A DNA stretch of 64,000 nt from Pseudomonas sp. KU43P (GCF_033095865.1 NZ_AP019365.1:2763501-2827500); one strand, 5' to 3'. Counted from the stretch's first letter, positions 52,545 to 61,519 are shown. The notes: generated by a model not told the origin, from the sequence alone. A program made the numbers and translations.

Positions 52545-53129
52545 ATGTACAAACCTTCGATCTACGACCGCATCTCCGCCAAGCGCGAAGCGCAAGAGGA
52601 GGCCGCACGCCTGGCCAAGTTGGCGGAAGCCGCCAAAGCGCTCGAGCCTGTGCCCGAGCCGGAACCGGTGCCCGTCGCGCTGCAAGATGTGGCCAGCGCG
52701 TTCACCTTTGCAGGATTCAACCTGCAGTTTCCGGCCGGTTTCCGTTTTCGCGACATCCAGACCACCCTCGAGCACGAAGGCGAGCCAGTCAACCTGCAGA
52801 TTCGCCGCCGTGATGCGCGTGACGGGCAGCGCCTGGAGCAGCTGTTCGAGGCCGCGATCCTCGCCTTGCGCGAATCGAACCCGCAACTGCGCGTGATTCG
52901 CCAACGTGACTGCCACCTGGCAGGCAGCGCGGCCAAAGTCCTGGATTTTCATTTCAATGCCGGCCATGAACCGCGGCACGGCCGCTTGGTGGGTGCGCTG
53001 GTACCCGTCGAAGGCAGCAACGCGCTGCAATGGCTGGATATTTCCTGCGTGATCGACCCCTCCAGGCCAGTGCTGAGCCTATGGCTGGTGGAGTTCGACC
53101 TCATGCTCGATGGGCTGGCGCTGCGCTGA
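52545..53129 (+). CDS. DcrB/DUF1795-like adaptor candidate between vgrG and eagR
   Basis: This 194-residue protein has an Ala/Glu-rich helical N-terminus (YDRISAKREAQEEAARLAKL, then PVPEPEPVP). A ~140-residue domain follows whose pattern (FTFAGFNLQFPAGFRFRDIQ; LVGALVPVEGSNALQWLDIS) looks like a diverged DcrB/Mog1 fold related to Eag chaperones. It starts at ATG 52545, 10 bases after vgrG, with GAGG spaced 8 bases. It probably helps load the Rhs effector onto VgrG. The fold assignment is by eye and uncertain. Confidence 0.6.
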   Translation: MYKPSIYDRISAKREAQEEAARLAKLAEAAKALEPVPEPEPVPVALQDVASAFTFAGFNLQFPAGFRFRDIQTTLEHEGEPVNLQIRRRDARDGQRLEQLFEAAILALRESNPQLRVIRQRDCHLAGSAAKVLDFHFNAGHEPRHGRLVGALVPVEGSNALQWLDISCVIDPSRPVLSLWLVEFDLMLDGLALR

Positions 53130-53165
53130 CCCCAACGTTTTTTTGCTATCAGGAATTTTCATCGC

Positions 53166-53633
53166 ATGGACTACGAGTTGCAGGAAGGCGGCATCGCACT
53201 GCCGCCAGGTTTCGAGGACCGCACGGTCAACATGTTCGTCTTGGGTGCCAGCGTGCCCGCACCGTTGAGCATCACCATCTCTCGCGACACGCTGCTGCCG
53301 GACGAAACGCTGCAGGCGTATGTGGAGCGGCAGATCAAGATGCTGACCTCCAAGCTGCGTGGCTACAGCCGCATGGGCAACAAGGCCGTCGCGCTCTCGA
53401 CCACCGCGCCTATCCCCGGCATCCAGATCGACGCCTACTACCTCAACCAGGGCCGCCCGCTGTACCAGCGCCAGGCCGCCTTCATTGTCAGCCCCGGGCG
53501 TGCACTGATCTTCTCCACCACCGCCCAGGCCGACTTCAGCGCCCAGCAGAACCAGGACTGGGACAACCTGCTGGCCAGCTTTACCCCACGCAACCCGGTT
53601 GTAGCCGACGCCGAGCCCGGCGAACAGGAGTAA
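53166..53633 (+). CDS. eagR: EagR-type (DUF1795) effector chaperone
   Basis: This 155-residue DUF1795 protein begins MDYELQEGGIALPPGFEDRT, then VNMFVLG, with SITISRDTLLPDETLQAYVE and the C-terminal GRALIFSTTAQADFSAQQNQ. Eag proteins hold the N-terminal membrane helices of prePAAR effectors in a soluble state until loading on VgrG. The gene sits 6 bases before rhs, the usual arrangement, and the Rhs protein has the matching prePAAR-plus-helices N-terminus. Confidence 0.9.
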   Translation: MDYELQEGGIALPPGFEDRTVNMFVLGASVPAPLSITISRDTLLPDETLQAYVERQIKMLTSKLRGYSRMGNKAVALSTTAPIPGIQIDAYYLNQGRPLYQRQAAFIVSPGRALIFSTTAQADFSAQQNQDWDNLLASFTPRNPVVADAEPGEQE

Positions 53634-53639
53634 CCCCTC

Positions 53640-56600
53640 ATGTTCGAAGCGGCCAGGTTCGGCGACGAGATATCGCACACCAGCGCTCTAGGGGGCTTCC
53701 TGATCGGAGCGGCCTTGGGGATAGCGCTGGTGGCCACGGTGGCCATCGCCACCTTCACCTGCGGGTTCGGCGTGGCCTTGCTCGCCGGCCTTGCAGCAGG
53801 CATCGGAGGCAGCTTGCTGACCGCTGCCGGAGAGGCGATAGGCAGTCTGTTTTCATCCCCCTCAGGGACGATCACGACTGCCTCACCCAACGTCTTCATC
53901 AACAGCCGCAAGGCCGCCCGCGTCGAGAAGAGCATCGGTGCCTGCGACAAGCACCCGGGGCCGGTGCAGATCGCCGAAGGCTCGACCAACGTCTTCATCA
54001 ACAGCGTCGCCGCGGCGCGCAAGGGCGACAAGCTGACCTGCGGCGCGACCATTACCGGCGGCTCGGGCAACGTCACCATCGGTGGCGGCACCTACCGCTA
54101 CCTGCCGGTTGACGATGAAATTCCTCAGTGGCTGCGTACCACCGTGGACGTGCTGATGGCCATCGCTGGCGCAGCAGGCGGTATCGCCCAGCTGATCAAG
54201 GCCGGCACCCAGGCCGGCATGAAAGCGGTCATGCCCTGCGCCCTGAAGTTCACCGCAGGCTTTGTCGCTGGCGAAGTCGCCAGCCGCTACGTGGTCGAAC
54301 CGGTGGCGCGCAGGGCCATTGGCGGCCTGGTCGGCAACCCGGTCGACCTGACTACCGGGCGCAAAGTAATTCCCGATGAAATCGACTTCAGCCTGCCGGG
54401 CCTGATGCCCATCGAGTGGTCGCGCTTCTACGCCAGCGACCTCAGCGTGGACAGCGTGCTCGGCCGTGGCTGGGTGTTGCCGTGGGAACAAAGCCTGCGC
54501 CGCAACGGCAGCTTCATCTACCTCACCGACAACCAGGGCCGCGAAGTGCCGTTCGTGACTTTGCAGCCGGGTGAGCGGATCTACAACCCGCACGAGCAGG
54601 TGTACCTGGTCTGTACCGAGGGTGGCCATTACATCCTGCAGACCCTCGACAACCTGTTCTTCTACTTCGGCGAAGTGCCGGACACCAATACCCACGTGCC
54701 GTTGCAACGCCTCGAGAACGCCCTCGGTCACTTCCTGCATTTCACCCGCACGCCGGACGGCACGCTGACCGACATCAGCGCCACCGGCGGCACTCGCGTG
54801 CACCTGCACTACGACAATCCGCTGGGTCGCCTGACCGACATCAAGCGGGTAGTGAACAATGAAGCGGTCGAAACGCTCACCCAGTATCGCTACGACGAAC
54901 ACGGCCAGCTCAGCGCGGTGATCAACCGCAACGGCGATACCGTGCGCAGCTTCAGCTACGCCGAAGGCCTGATGGTCAGCCACAGCAACGCGCTGGGCCT
55001 GGGTTGCCACTACCGCTGGGAAACCCTCGGCGGTCAGCCACGTGTGGTCGAGCACTGGACCAGCGACGGCGAGCATTTTCAGTTCCGTTACGACTTGGAT
55101 AACCGCACCAGCTGGGCCACCGACGTCCTCGGCCGCGAGCTGGAAGTGCAGTACAACGCCGACCACCGTGTGATCGCCAGCCGCGACTACGGCGGCGAGC
55201 GCTACGCCATCGAGCTGGACGACAACGGCAACATGGTCGGTCTGACATTGGCGGACGGTAATCGCCTGCAGTTCCAGTACGACGAATTCGCCCGCCTGCT
55301 CGAAGAGACCGACCCGCTGGGCCGCAAGATCGCCTACGAGTACCACCACCTGACCACGCTGGTGACCAAGGTCAGCTACCCGGACGGCAGCACCTGGCAG
55401 GCGCGCTACGACGACCAAGGCAACCTGCTGGCCGAAACCGACGCCCTGGGGCACCTCACCGAATACCTGAACGGCGACGATGGCTTGCCGCACACCATCA
55501 TCGACGCGACCTACAAGTCCAAATACCTGTGGTGGAACACCCTGGCCCAGGTCGAGCGCTATCAGGACTGCTCGGGCAAAAGTACGTACTACCGCTATGA
55601 CGATCGCCAGCACCTGGTGGCAGTGACCGATGCGCTTAACCAGACCACCACGCTGGAGCGCAAGCCGGATGGCGAGGTGCTGCGTATCCATCACCCGGAT
55701 GGCACTTCGGAGTCCTTCACCTACAACGTCTACGGCCAAGTGCTCAGCCACAGCGATGGCAAAGGCCAGACCACGCGTTTGCTGCGCACCGCTCGCGGAT
55801 TGCCGAGCAGTCGCCAGGATGCAAAAGGGCAGCGCATTCGCTACGAGTACGACAAGGCCATCCGCCTGACCGCACTGGTGAACGAGAACAACGCGACCTA
55901 CAGCTTTGCCTACGACGCGTCGGACCGGCTGACGGAAGAAGTGCGGGTGGACAACCTGACGCGACGCTTCACCTATAACGTCGGTGGTCACCTCACGCGA
56001 CTGGATGAAATCGGTTATGGCGAACGGGGAGAGCGCCCGGAGCGGCATACCCTATTCGAGCGCGACCCGATTGGCCGGTTGGTTGCCAAGCTAAACCGCG
56101 ATGCCCGACAGGACTTCGTCTACGACGACGGTGACCGGTTGCTGAGCATCGAGCGGCAACCGAGCGGTATCGGCAAGCAACTCGGGGTGACCGCAGAAAA
56201 GCTGGAGTACGCCTACGACCTGCTGGGCCGTCTCACGAAAGAAATCACCCCCGCTGGAACACTGGCCTACGAGTACGACCCGCTCAGCAACCTGACCACG
56301 CTGACCCTGCCAGACGGGCGTAAGGTCAACCACCTGTACTACGGCAGTGGGCATCTGCACCAGTTGAACCTGGACGGCCAGGTGATCAGCGACATGGAAC
56401 GCGATGACCTGCACCGCGAGGTGTACCGGACGCAGGGCAAGCTCACCAGTTGCTTCGGCTATGACGCGATGGGGCGCAAGGCGTGGCAGTTCGCCTCGAC
56501 GTTACCCGCCGAGAAACTCTCCCAGGTGCACAACGCGGGTATTCACACCTCGCTGCTGGTCGAGCATGCCTACAACCCAATTCACCGCCGTTACCAGTAC

Positions 56601-57845
56601 GACCCGGCCGGTGAACTGGTGCGGACCCTGGACAAGCTGCGGGGCGAGATCAAGTACCAGTACGAAGCCAACGGCCAGTTGCACAGCCGCGACACCGGTT
56701 CACTGGTGGGCAGTGAAGAGTTCCGTTATGACCCGGCGGCCAACCGCTTGGACTTCAATGCGCGGCAGTTCGACAAGGTCAAGGACAACCGTATCAAGCA
56801 ATGGCGGGATCAGGAGTACCGCTATGACCCGTGGGGCAATCTGATCGAGAAACGCTCGGGGCATAGCAAGCTGCAGAACTTTAGCTATGACTGCGAGAAC
56901 CGGCTGGTGCGCGCCGAAACGCTGGTCAATGGGAAGCTGGAGAGCACGGGGGCGTATCGGTACGACAGCCTCGGGCGCCGGGTTGCCAAGCACGCAGAAA
57001 TCAATGGAGCGGTTGAGCAGAAGCGCTTTCTTTGGCAAGGGCTGCGAATGCTGCGTGAGGAAACGCCTCGGCAGAGCGTCGTGTACCTGTACGAGCCGGG
57101 TAGCTATGCGCCGCTGGCGCGTGTGGATCAGGCTGAGGGTGAAGAGCAGAAGGTCTTCTACTTCCATACCGACCAGATCGGTACGCCGCTGGAGCTGACG
57201 GACAGCCAAGGGGAGATTGTTTGGCAGGCGACCTATCGATCTTGGGGCGAAATAGAGCACCTCACAGTCAATGACGTTGAGCAAAACCTGCGGTTCCAAG
57301 GACAATACGCTGATTTAGAGACAAATTTTTTCTATAACACATTTCGTTATTATGATCCGCAAATCGGACGGTTTACAACGCTAGACCCCATAGGATTGGA
57401 TGGTGGCGACAATCTATATAGATATGCCGACAACCCAATTCGATGGGTTGATCCACTTGGCTGGGTGCATGAATTAACACCGGGGTATAATGTTTACGGC
57501 CTGTTCGATAAGGGAGCGGAAAAGCCTTACTACGTTGGTATCACTGATGATCTCTCTCGTCGTCGAGCAGAGCATTCGGGTACTGGTAGGTTAAGCCCGG
57601 GGGCAAAAATGGTCCCGCTTGACAAGAATGTTACATATGGTGAGGCTCGAGGGTATGAACAAGCCTATATTGAGCATTATGAAACCAAAACAGGCGTTGT
57701 GGGCGAAGAGATTTCGCGCAAAAATCGCGGTAACAAAATCAACTCATATGATCATGCGAATACTACAAGAGCGCCAGCTCGCCAGGCTAATTTCGAAAGT
57801 AATTTCGATAAGAAAACCGCTTCATTGAAAGGAACTTGCGGATGA
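53640..57845 (+). CDS. rhs: PAAR-Rhs T6SS effector with GIY-YIG nuclease tip
   Basis: This 1,401-residue protein has a prePAAR motif (AARFGDEISH, 4-13), two helices (~18-70), a PAAR domain (~73-155) capping VgrG, and a third hydrophobic region (~165-215). The Rhs/YD-repeat shell (~230-1275) ends in the self-cleavage motif region DPIGLDGGDNLYRYADNPIR...DPLGW. The last 126 residues form a GIY-YIG/URI-like endonuclease: YNVYGLFDKG, PYYVGITDDLSRRRAEHSG with the catalytic Arg, and YEQAYIEHYETKTG with the metal-binding Glu. It should degrade DNA in target cells. GC drops sharply from ~57,244. The immunity gene start overlaps its stop by 4 bases. Confidence 0.93.
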   Translation: MFEAARFGDEISHTSALGGFLIGAALGIALVATVAIATFTCGFGVALLAGLAAGIGGSLLTAAGEAIGSLFSSPSGTITTASPNVFINSRKAARVEKSIGACDKHPGPVQIAEGSTNVFINSVAAARKGDKLTCGATITGGSGNVTIGGGTYRYLPVDDEIPQWLRTTVDVLMAIAGAAGGIAQLIKAGTQAGMKAVMPCALKFTAGFVAGEVASRYVVEPVARRAIGGLVGNPVDLTTGRKVIPDEIDFSLPGLMPIEWSRFYASDLSVDSVLGRGWVLPWEQSLRRNGSFIYLTDNQGREVPFVTLQPGERIYNPHEQVYLVCTEGGHYILQTLDNLFFYFGEVPDTNTHVPLQRLENALGHFLHFTRTPDGTLTDISATGGTRVHLHYDNPLGRLTDIKRVVNNEAVETLTQYRYDEHGQLSAVINRNGDTVRSFSYAEGLMVSHSNALGLGCHYRWETLGGQPRVVEHWTSDGEHFQFRYDLDNRTSWATDVLGRELEVQYNADHRVIASRDYGGERYAIELDDNGNMVGLTLADGNRLQFQYDEFARLLEETDPLGRKIAYEYHHLTTLVTKVSYPDGSTWQARYDDQGNLLAETDALGHLTEYLNGDDGLPHTIIDATYKSKYLWWNTLAQVERYQDCSGKSTYYRYDDRQHLVAVTDALNQTTTLERKPDGEVLRIHHPDGTSESFTYNVYGQVLSHSDGKGQTTRLLRTARGLPSSRQDAKGQRIRYEYDKAIRLTALVNENNATYSFAYDASDRLTEEVRVDNLTRRFTYNVGGHLTRLDEIGYGERGERPERHTLFERDPIGRLVAKLNRDARQDFVYDDGDRLLSIERQPSGIGKQLGVTAEKLEYAYDLLGRLTKEITPAGTLAYEYDPLSNLTTLTLPDGRKVNHLYYGSGHLHQLNLDGQVISDMERDDLHREVYRTQGKLTSCFGYDAMGRKAWQFASTLPAEKLSQVHNAGIHTSLLVEHAYNPIHRRYQYDPAGELVRTLDKLRGEIKYQYEANGQLHSRDTGSLVGSEEFRYDPAANRLDFNARQFDKVKDNRIKQWRDQEYRYDPWGNLIEKRSGHSKLQNFSYDCENRLVRAETLVNGKLESTGAYRYDSLGRRVAKHAEINGAVEQKRFLWQGLRMLREETPRQSVVYLYEPGSYAPLARVDQAEGEEQKVFYFHTDQIGTPLELTDSQGEIVWQATYRSWGEIEHLTVNDVEQNLRFQGQYADLETNFFYNTFRYYDPQIGRFTTLDPIGLDGGDNLYRYADNPIRWVDPLGWVHELTPGYNVYGLFDKGAEKPYYVGITDDLSRRRAEHSGTGRLSPGAKMVPLDKNVTYGEARGYEQAYIEHYETKTGVVGEEISRKNRGNKINSYDHANTTRAPARQANFESNFDKKTASLKGTCG
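56384..57238 (+). repeat. Core segment repeated at 61,561-62,415 (direct repeat, copy 1)
   Basis: These 855 bases of the intact rhs core align without gaps, at more than about 95% identity by eye, to the segment at 61,561-62,415 in the decayed AHH cassette. A 5' part of the rhs core (55,650-56,162) and the final ~185 bases (57,055-57,238) are also matched by the LHH cassette (59,120-59,632 and 59,650-59,838). Such long near-identical tracts immediately upstream of unrelated tips are substrates for homologous exchange. Confidence 0.85.
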
Positions 57846-58303
57846 GTGCGCTGAAAATTTTTGATTGGAATAAAAAAATTAAAACAAAGTTGAGAAATAT
57901 TAAGAACGGAGATATTTTTTGTTTTGAATTGAGTGGCCATAAATATGGTGTTGGACGTATCATGACGCAGAATAGCCTCGGTCATGTAGCAGAAATATTT
58001 GATAAGGTTCTGAGCTCGCCTGTGGTTGACTCATTGACATTTGAACGTTTAGGTGACCCGATTATTCTGGACTCATATTCATTATTTGATCTCAAGGCTG
58101 AAGGTGATTGGAGGATTGTTGCTCATCAGGTAGATTATCAGCCATCTAATGAAGAGGGTGTAAGATTTGTATATGGCGTCGCAGATAACGTCAGGCTTGT
58201 TGATATTTTTGATAATGAAACTGCCTTGATTGAGCAGGGAGGTAAGTATCCGCTATATTCTCCCATGGGGGATGAAGAGGTAAAAGAGCTCTTCGGAATT
58301 TAG
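57842..58303 (+). CDS. Imm26-type immunity protein for the Rhs GIY-YIG toxin
   Basis: This 153-residue acidic soluble protein begins MSALKIFDWNKKIKTKLRNI and shows the Imm26 pattern NGDIFCFELSGHKYGVGRIM, with a VYGVADNVRLVDIF stretch in the C-terminal half. It starts at ATG 57842, within the rhs stop (ATGA), so it is translationally coupled to the toxin. The AT-rich base composition matches the toxin tip, which indicates that tip and immunity gene moved together. Confidence 0.8.
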   Translation: MSALKIFDWNKKIKTKLRNIKNGDIFCFELSGHKYGVGRIMTQNSLGHVAEIFDKVLSSPVVDSLTFERLGDPIILDSYSLFDLKAEGDWRIVAHQVDYQPSNEEGVRFVYGVADNVRLVDIFDNETALIEQGGKYPLYSPMGDEEVKELFGI

Positions 58304-58395
58304 CCAGTTTGACTGAAAGGTATATTGCATTTTGTAGCTGAGTTGCTAGGAATACTTAAGGCTTTTGCTTCTCAGTTTTTAAGTATAGTCAGGTT

Positions 58396-58482
58396 TATAG
58401 CCCTGCTAAACCTAACGCTCCTCTTTATGATGCCGCTGGGCATAGCCCAGCTGGGAGAATGATTCACTATATGCTTGGCTGA
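58396..58482 (+). other. Possible C-terminal remnant of a lost toxin
   Basis: A short open stretch, continuous with an upstream stop at about 58,360, encodes YSPAKPNAPLYDAAGHSPAG then RMIHYMLG and stops at 58,480-58,482. Its stop codon overlaps the TTG start of the next immunity-like gene, as toxin stops overlap immunity starts elsewhere in this locus. It may be the last residues of an Rhs toxin whose body was deleted. There is no family evidence. Confidence 0.3.
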
Positions 58483-58957
58483 GAAAGGGAGGCCTTGGCT
58501 TATAGTAAAAGAGATTTTGAAGCAGACGGATGATTATTGTTTGATTCCAATGGAGGATGACCGCTTCGCGATCAGTCAGATAATCTGGTTGGGAACTGAT
58601 AGCGAAGAGCAGAAGTTTAAGGAGTTATTCGCTTTTTGCGAGGTATCTATTGATCACGAAAAAAACGTGCCTGAGAAGGTGTCGTATCTAAATTTCAAAG
58701 ATCATCGTGGTGACTTCAAAGCAATATTCACTGCAGTTGATAACATTAAATCCGAAAAGTGGTCAATTCTACATGAGGGTTTCGTAGTCGACGCCTCTTT
58801 GAGTGATTTGGAATTCAATATGGCGGGAGCATTGTATCGTCGAGGGCAACCGGTTCGAGTGCTGGCAATTGAAGAGTACAAAGATTATTTGTTGATGGGG
58901 TCTCGGATTATGCCTTGGTGGAAAGATTCTTGCAACAATATTGACGACTTTCGATAG
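58475..58957 (+). CDS. Orphan immunity-like protein (Imm26-like)
   Basis: This ~160-residue soluble protein contains DDYCLIPMEDDRFAISQIIW then LGTDSEEQKF, a pattern like the start of Imm26 proteins, and ends LLMGSRIMPWWKDSCNNID. No matching toxin precedes it, only a ~29-codon open stretch that could be a toxin's tail. The only available start is TTG 58475 (an in-frame stop lies at 58,460), with GGGAGA 16 bases upstream, so expression is uncertain. It probably protects against a toxin tip once carried here or used by sister strains. Confidence 0.6.
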   Translation: MAEKGRPWLIVKEILKQTDDYCLIPMEDDRFAISQIIWLGTDSEEQKFKELFAFCEVSIDHEKNVPEKVSYLNFKDHRGDFKAIFTAVDNIKSEKWSILHEGFVVDASLSDLEFNMAGALYRRGQPVRVLAIEEYKDYLLMGSRIMPWWKDSCNNIDDFR

Positions 58958-59119
58958 TTGTTTTCTAGTGTCTTTCGGGTTTAGGGGCAGTGCGGGTATT
59001 ACTCTGACTGCTTGGGTATTGTAGGTAGTGTTGATTTTTAAGTGTCTGTTTAGATCTTTAAGAATCGAATCAGATTAATAAGGGGGCTTTGATATCTCCT
59101 TTGTTAGGGGCTTTTTACT

Positions 59120-60068
59120 ACGCTGAAACGCAAATCTGACGGTGAGGTGCTGCGCATTCTGCACCCCGATGGCACGGCGGAAAGCTTCACCTACAACAGC
59201 CTCGGCCAAGTGCTGACGCACACCGACGGCAAAGGCCAGACCACGAGCCTGCAGCGCACCTCCCGCGGCCTGCCGAGCAGCCGCCAGGGTGCCAAAGGGC
59301 AGTGGATTCGCTACGAGTACGACAAGGCCCTGCGCCTTACCGCGTTGGTCAACGAGAATAGCGTGAGTTATCGCTTTACCTACGATGCGTCAGATCGGCT
59401 GATTGAAGAAGTACGGGTGGACAACCTGACCCAGTGCTTCAGTTACAACGAGGGCGGCCACCTGGTGCGCCTGGATGAAATTGGCTATGGCGACAATGGC
59501 GAGCGCCCTGAACGCGACACGCTGTTCGAGCGCGACGCCATTGGCCGGCTGATCGCCAAGATCAACCGCGATGCACGCCAGGATTTCGAATACGACGATG
59601 CGGACCGGATGCTGTGCATCCAACGCCAGCCAACCCGTGCGGGCATACAGTGAGGAGACGCCCGGGCAAAGCATCGTGTACCTGTACGAGCCGGGTAGCT
59701 ATGCACCGTTGGCGCGTGTGGATCAGGCTGAAGGTGAAGAGCAGAAGGTCTACTACTTCCATACCGACCAGATCGGTACGCCGCTGGAGCTGACGGACAG
59801 CCAAGGGGAGATTGTTTGGCAGGCGACGTATCGGTCATGGGGTTCGATTGAGCATCTCGCGATCAATGATGTCGAGCAGAATCTGCGTTTTCAGGGGCAA
59901 TACTCTGATGGTGAAACGGAACTGCATTACAACACCTTTAGATACTATGATCCTGAGCCAGGACGCTTTTTCACACAAGATCCGATAGGTTTAGATGGTG
60001 GGTTAAATCTTTATCGTTACGTTCCAAATCCGACTAGCTGGGTGGATCCGTGGGGTTGGGAATGCTGA
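59120..60068 (+). pseudogene. Deleted and frameshifted Rhs core remnant (LHH cassette)
   Basis: The remnant has two pieces. The first, 59,120-59,650, is collinear with intact-rhs bases 55,650-56,162 (DGEVLRILHPDGTAESFTYN...) and runs into a stop at 59,651-59,653. The second, from 59,650, matches intact-rhs bases from 57,055 (EETPGQSIVYLYEPGSYAPL...) in another frame. Joining them deletes ~875 bases of core and shifts the frame. The second piece continues with the Rhs end DPIGLDGGLNLYRYVPNPTS...DPWGWEC and a TGA at 60,066-60,068. It has no start and no N-terminal PAAR, so it cannot act alone. Confidence 0.85.
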
Positions 60069-60392
60069 AGTACTGCCCGGAAAAATTATTGGAAAGCTGA
60101 GGCTAAAGCACCTACTCGCGCATATTCCCCTGCAAACCTTGTGCGCATGGCTGAGGGTAAGGCACCCAAGATGACGGTTGAAGTGATTTCGAGGAAAACA
60201 GATAAAATTTCGATAAGAGAATATACGTTGGAGCTTCATCATAATGATATTCCACAGCGAGTAGGTGGAGCTGGAGTACATGATTCGTCGAACTTGCTCG
60301 CACTCAATCCTTGGGAGCATGAGGCCGCTGACCAATTTAGGCATGTAGGTTCGGACTTAATTAGAGTAATTAAAGGGGTTGATGTATGGTAG
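60069..60392 (+). pseudogene. HNH/Endo VII (LHH-type) toxin tip after an in-frame stop
   Basis: This segment is in the same frame as the preceding DPWGWEC-TGA. It encodes ~107 residues: STARKNYWKAEAKAPTRAYS, then MTVEVISRKTDKISIREYTL, then ELHHNDIPQRVGGAGVHDSS and NLLALNPWEHEAADQFRHVG. The ELHHND...N-L..L.P..H pattern is that of the GHH/LHH group of HNH/Endo VII nucleases in polymorphic toxins. Changing the TGA to a sense codon would restore a normal Rhs core-tip junction. A short product could start at ATG 60147. An immunity gene overlaps the end. Confidence 0.7.
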
Positions 60393-60865
60393 TTAATGGT
60401 GGTTCAGTTGCAGAGCAATTGGTGGGTTCAGCCGTATATAAACAAATGCTTGATGAACTTATTGCAACTGTCGGGGTCGAGGTCGAGTCAGAGTATGCAG
60501 AGGTATTCGCTAGACTAGATTCTGCTAAAATCGTGAGAGCAAAATTCGAAGTTGAAGAATTAATGGCGATATTTATTGGAAATATGGATGCTATAAAACA
60601 GTATTCTATTAATAAATTTAATTCCATTCCCGACGATGAAGACGATGAAGAGTACCCCGTTGGCGCAGCACCTACAGGTGACGAGAAAAGCAAAACTCTT
60701 TCAGTGGGTAAGTACTCGCCAGGCTTTTTGTTAACTAATATTATTGAGTATGGCTTGGCCATCGCTGGGCGTGAAAAATTGCTTGAGTTTGTTAAATTGT
60801 TTAGAATCCCAAAGGCAAAAGATTACACCGACCAAATTATGGAATTGGTAAATATGGTAAAGTGA
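60386..60865 (+). CDS. Immunity protein for the LHH toxin tip
   Basis: This 159-residue acidic, mostly helical soluble protein begins MVVNGGSVAEQLVGSAVYKQ and has an acidic patch PDDEDDEEYPVGAAPTG in the middle. I recognise no family. It starts at ATG 60386, overlapping the toxin-tip stop by 7 bases, which is the usual toxin-immunity layout, and is AT-rich like the tip. Role by position only. Confidence 0.65.
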   Translation: MVVNGGSVAEQLVGSAVYKQMLDELIATVGVEVESEYAEVFARLDSAKIVRAKFEVEELMAIFIGNMDAIKQYSINKFNSIPDDEDDEEYPVGAAPTGDEKSKTLSVGKYSPGFLLTNIIEYGLAIAGREKLLEFVKLFRIPKAKDYTDQIMELVNMVK

Positions 60866-61062
60866 ACTGGCCGTAGTTTCCTATTTGTGTTGCTACTTCT
60901 TTGGAGAAAAGTTTCGAGAGCTTGATATGCGTTTGATTTTTATTGATTGCTTGGCGTTGGGCTGAGATTTATAGTTCTTTATAAATTTGGTTATGGAGGT
61001 GGCTGTTAGTTTCGTTTCAGTCACTTCCTTATGTTTTTTGACTTGAAGAGGCTCTTAATTGG
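60866..61062. other. AT-rich spacer between cassettes
   Basis: About 200 bases with no gene and no recognisable rhs sequence; strongly AT-rich compared with the core fragments on either side. Confidence 0.5.
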
Positions 61063-61272
61063 GGCGTGCAGCAAAAGCCCCGTGTCGTCGAGCACTGGAC
61101 CAGCGACGGCAAGCACTGTCACTTCCAATACGACTTCGCCAAACGCACCAGTTGGGCCACGGATGTACTTGGCCGTGAGCTGGAAATCCAATACAACGAA
61201 GACAACCGCGTCATTGCCAGCCGCGACTTCGGCGGTGAGCGCTACGCTATGGACCTGGGTCTTGGCTTATGA
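61063..61272 (+). pseudogene. Isolated Rhs core fragment
   Basis: This ~70-codon piece (KPRVVEHWTSDGKHCHFQYD, then LGRELEIQYNEDNRVIASRD) is homologous to residues ~460-530 of the intact Rhs protein (bases ~55,030-55,215). It ends at a stop after YAMDLGLGL. It has no start and no tip, and is left over from an earlier rearrangement. Confidence 0.8.
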
Positions 61273-61519
61273 CTGGAGAGAGGTGGATGTATGAGCGTGC
61301 TTGTGTCTTCGATCGTTGCGGTGTAAGTTAATTTATTTCTGTTGTTATTGAACTTTACAAGGTGTGCATCAGAAAACTGGGCGGCGCAATTTTTCGGGGC
61401 TGCGTTTGGTCGAGTTGGCGTCAGAGATTTTAGTCTTCGGCTGTTTTTTAAAAGAAATCACGGAGCGGTTGGGTGTGTTGTCATCCGGGAGTGCGACCGG
61501 AGTGACATACCCTGATCCT
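61273..61519. other. Spacer with no recognisable gene
   Basis: About 250 bases between two rhs fragments. A frame from GTG 61364 is open through it and into the following rhs piece, but its sequence (MHQKTGRRNFSGLRLVELAS...) resembles neither Rhs nor any family I know and is probably open by chance. Confidence 0.4.

Noticed and set aside
53883..56048. 721-codon open frame on the minus strand inside rhs
   Set aside because: It is the mirror of a high-GC coding strand. The plus strand encodes unmistakable YD repeats; the antisense product has no domain and poor composition.
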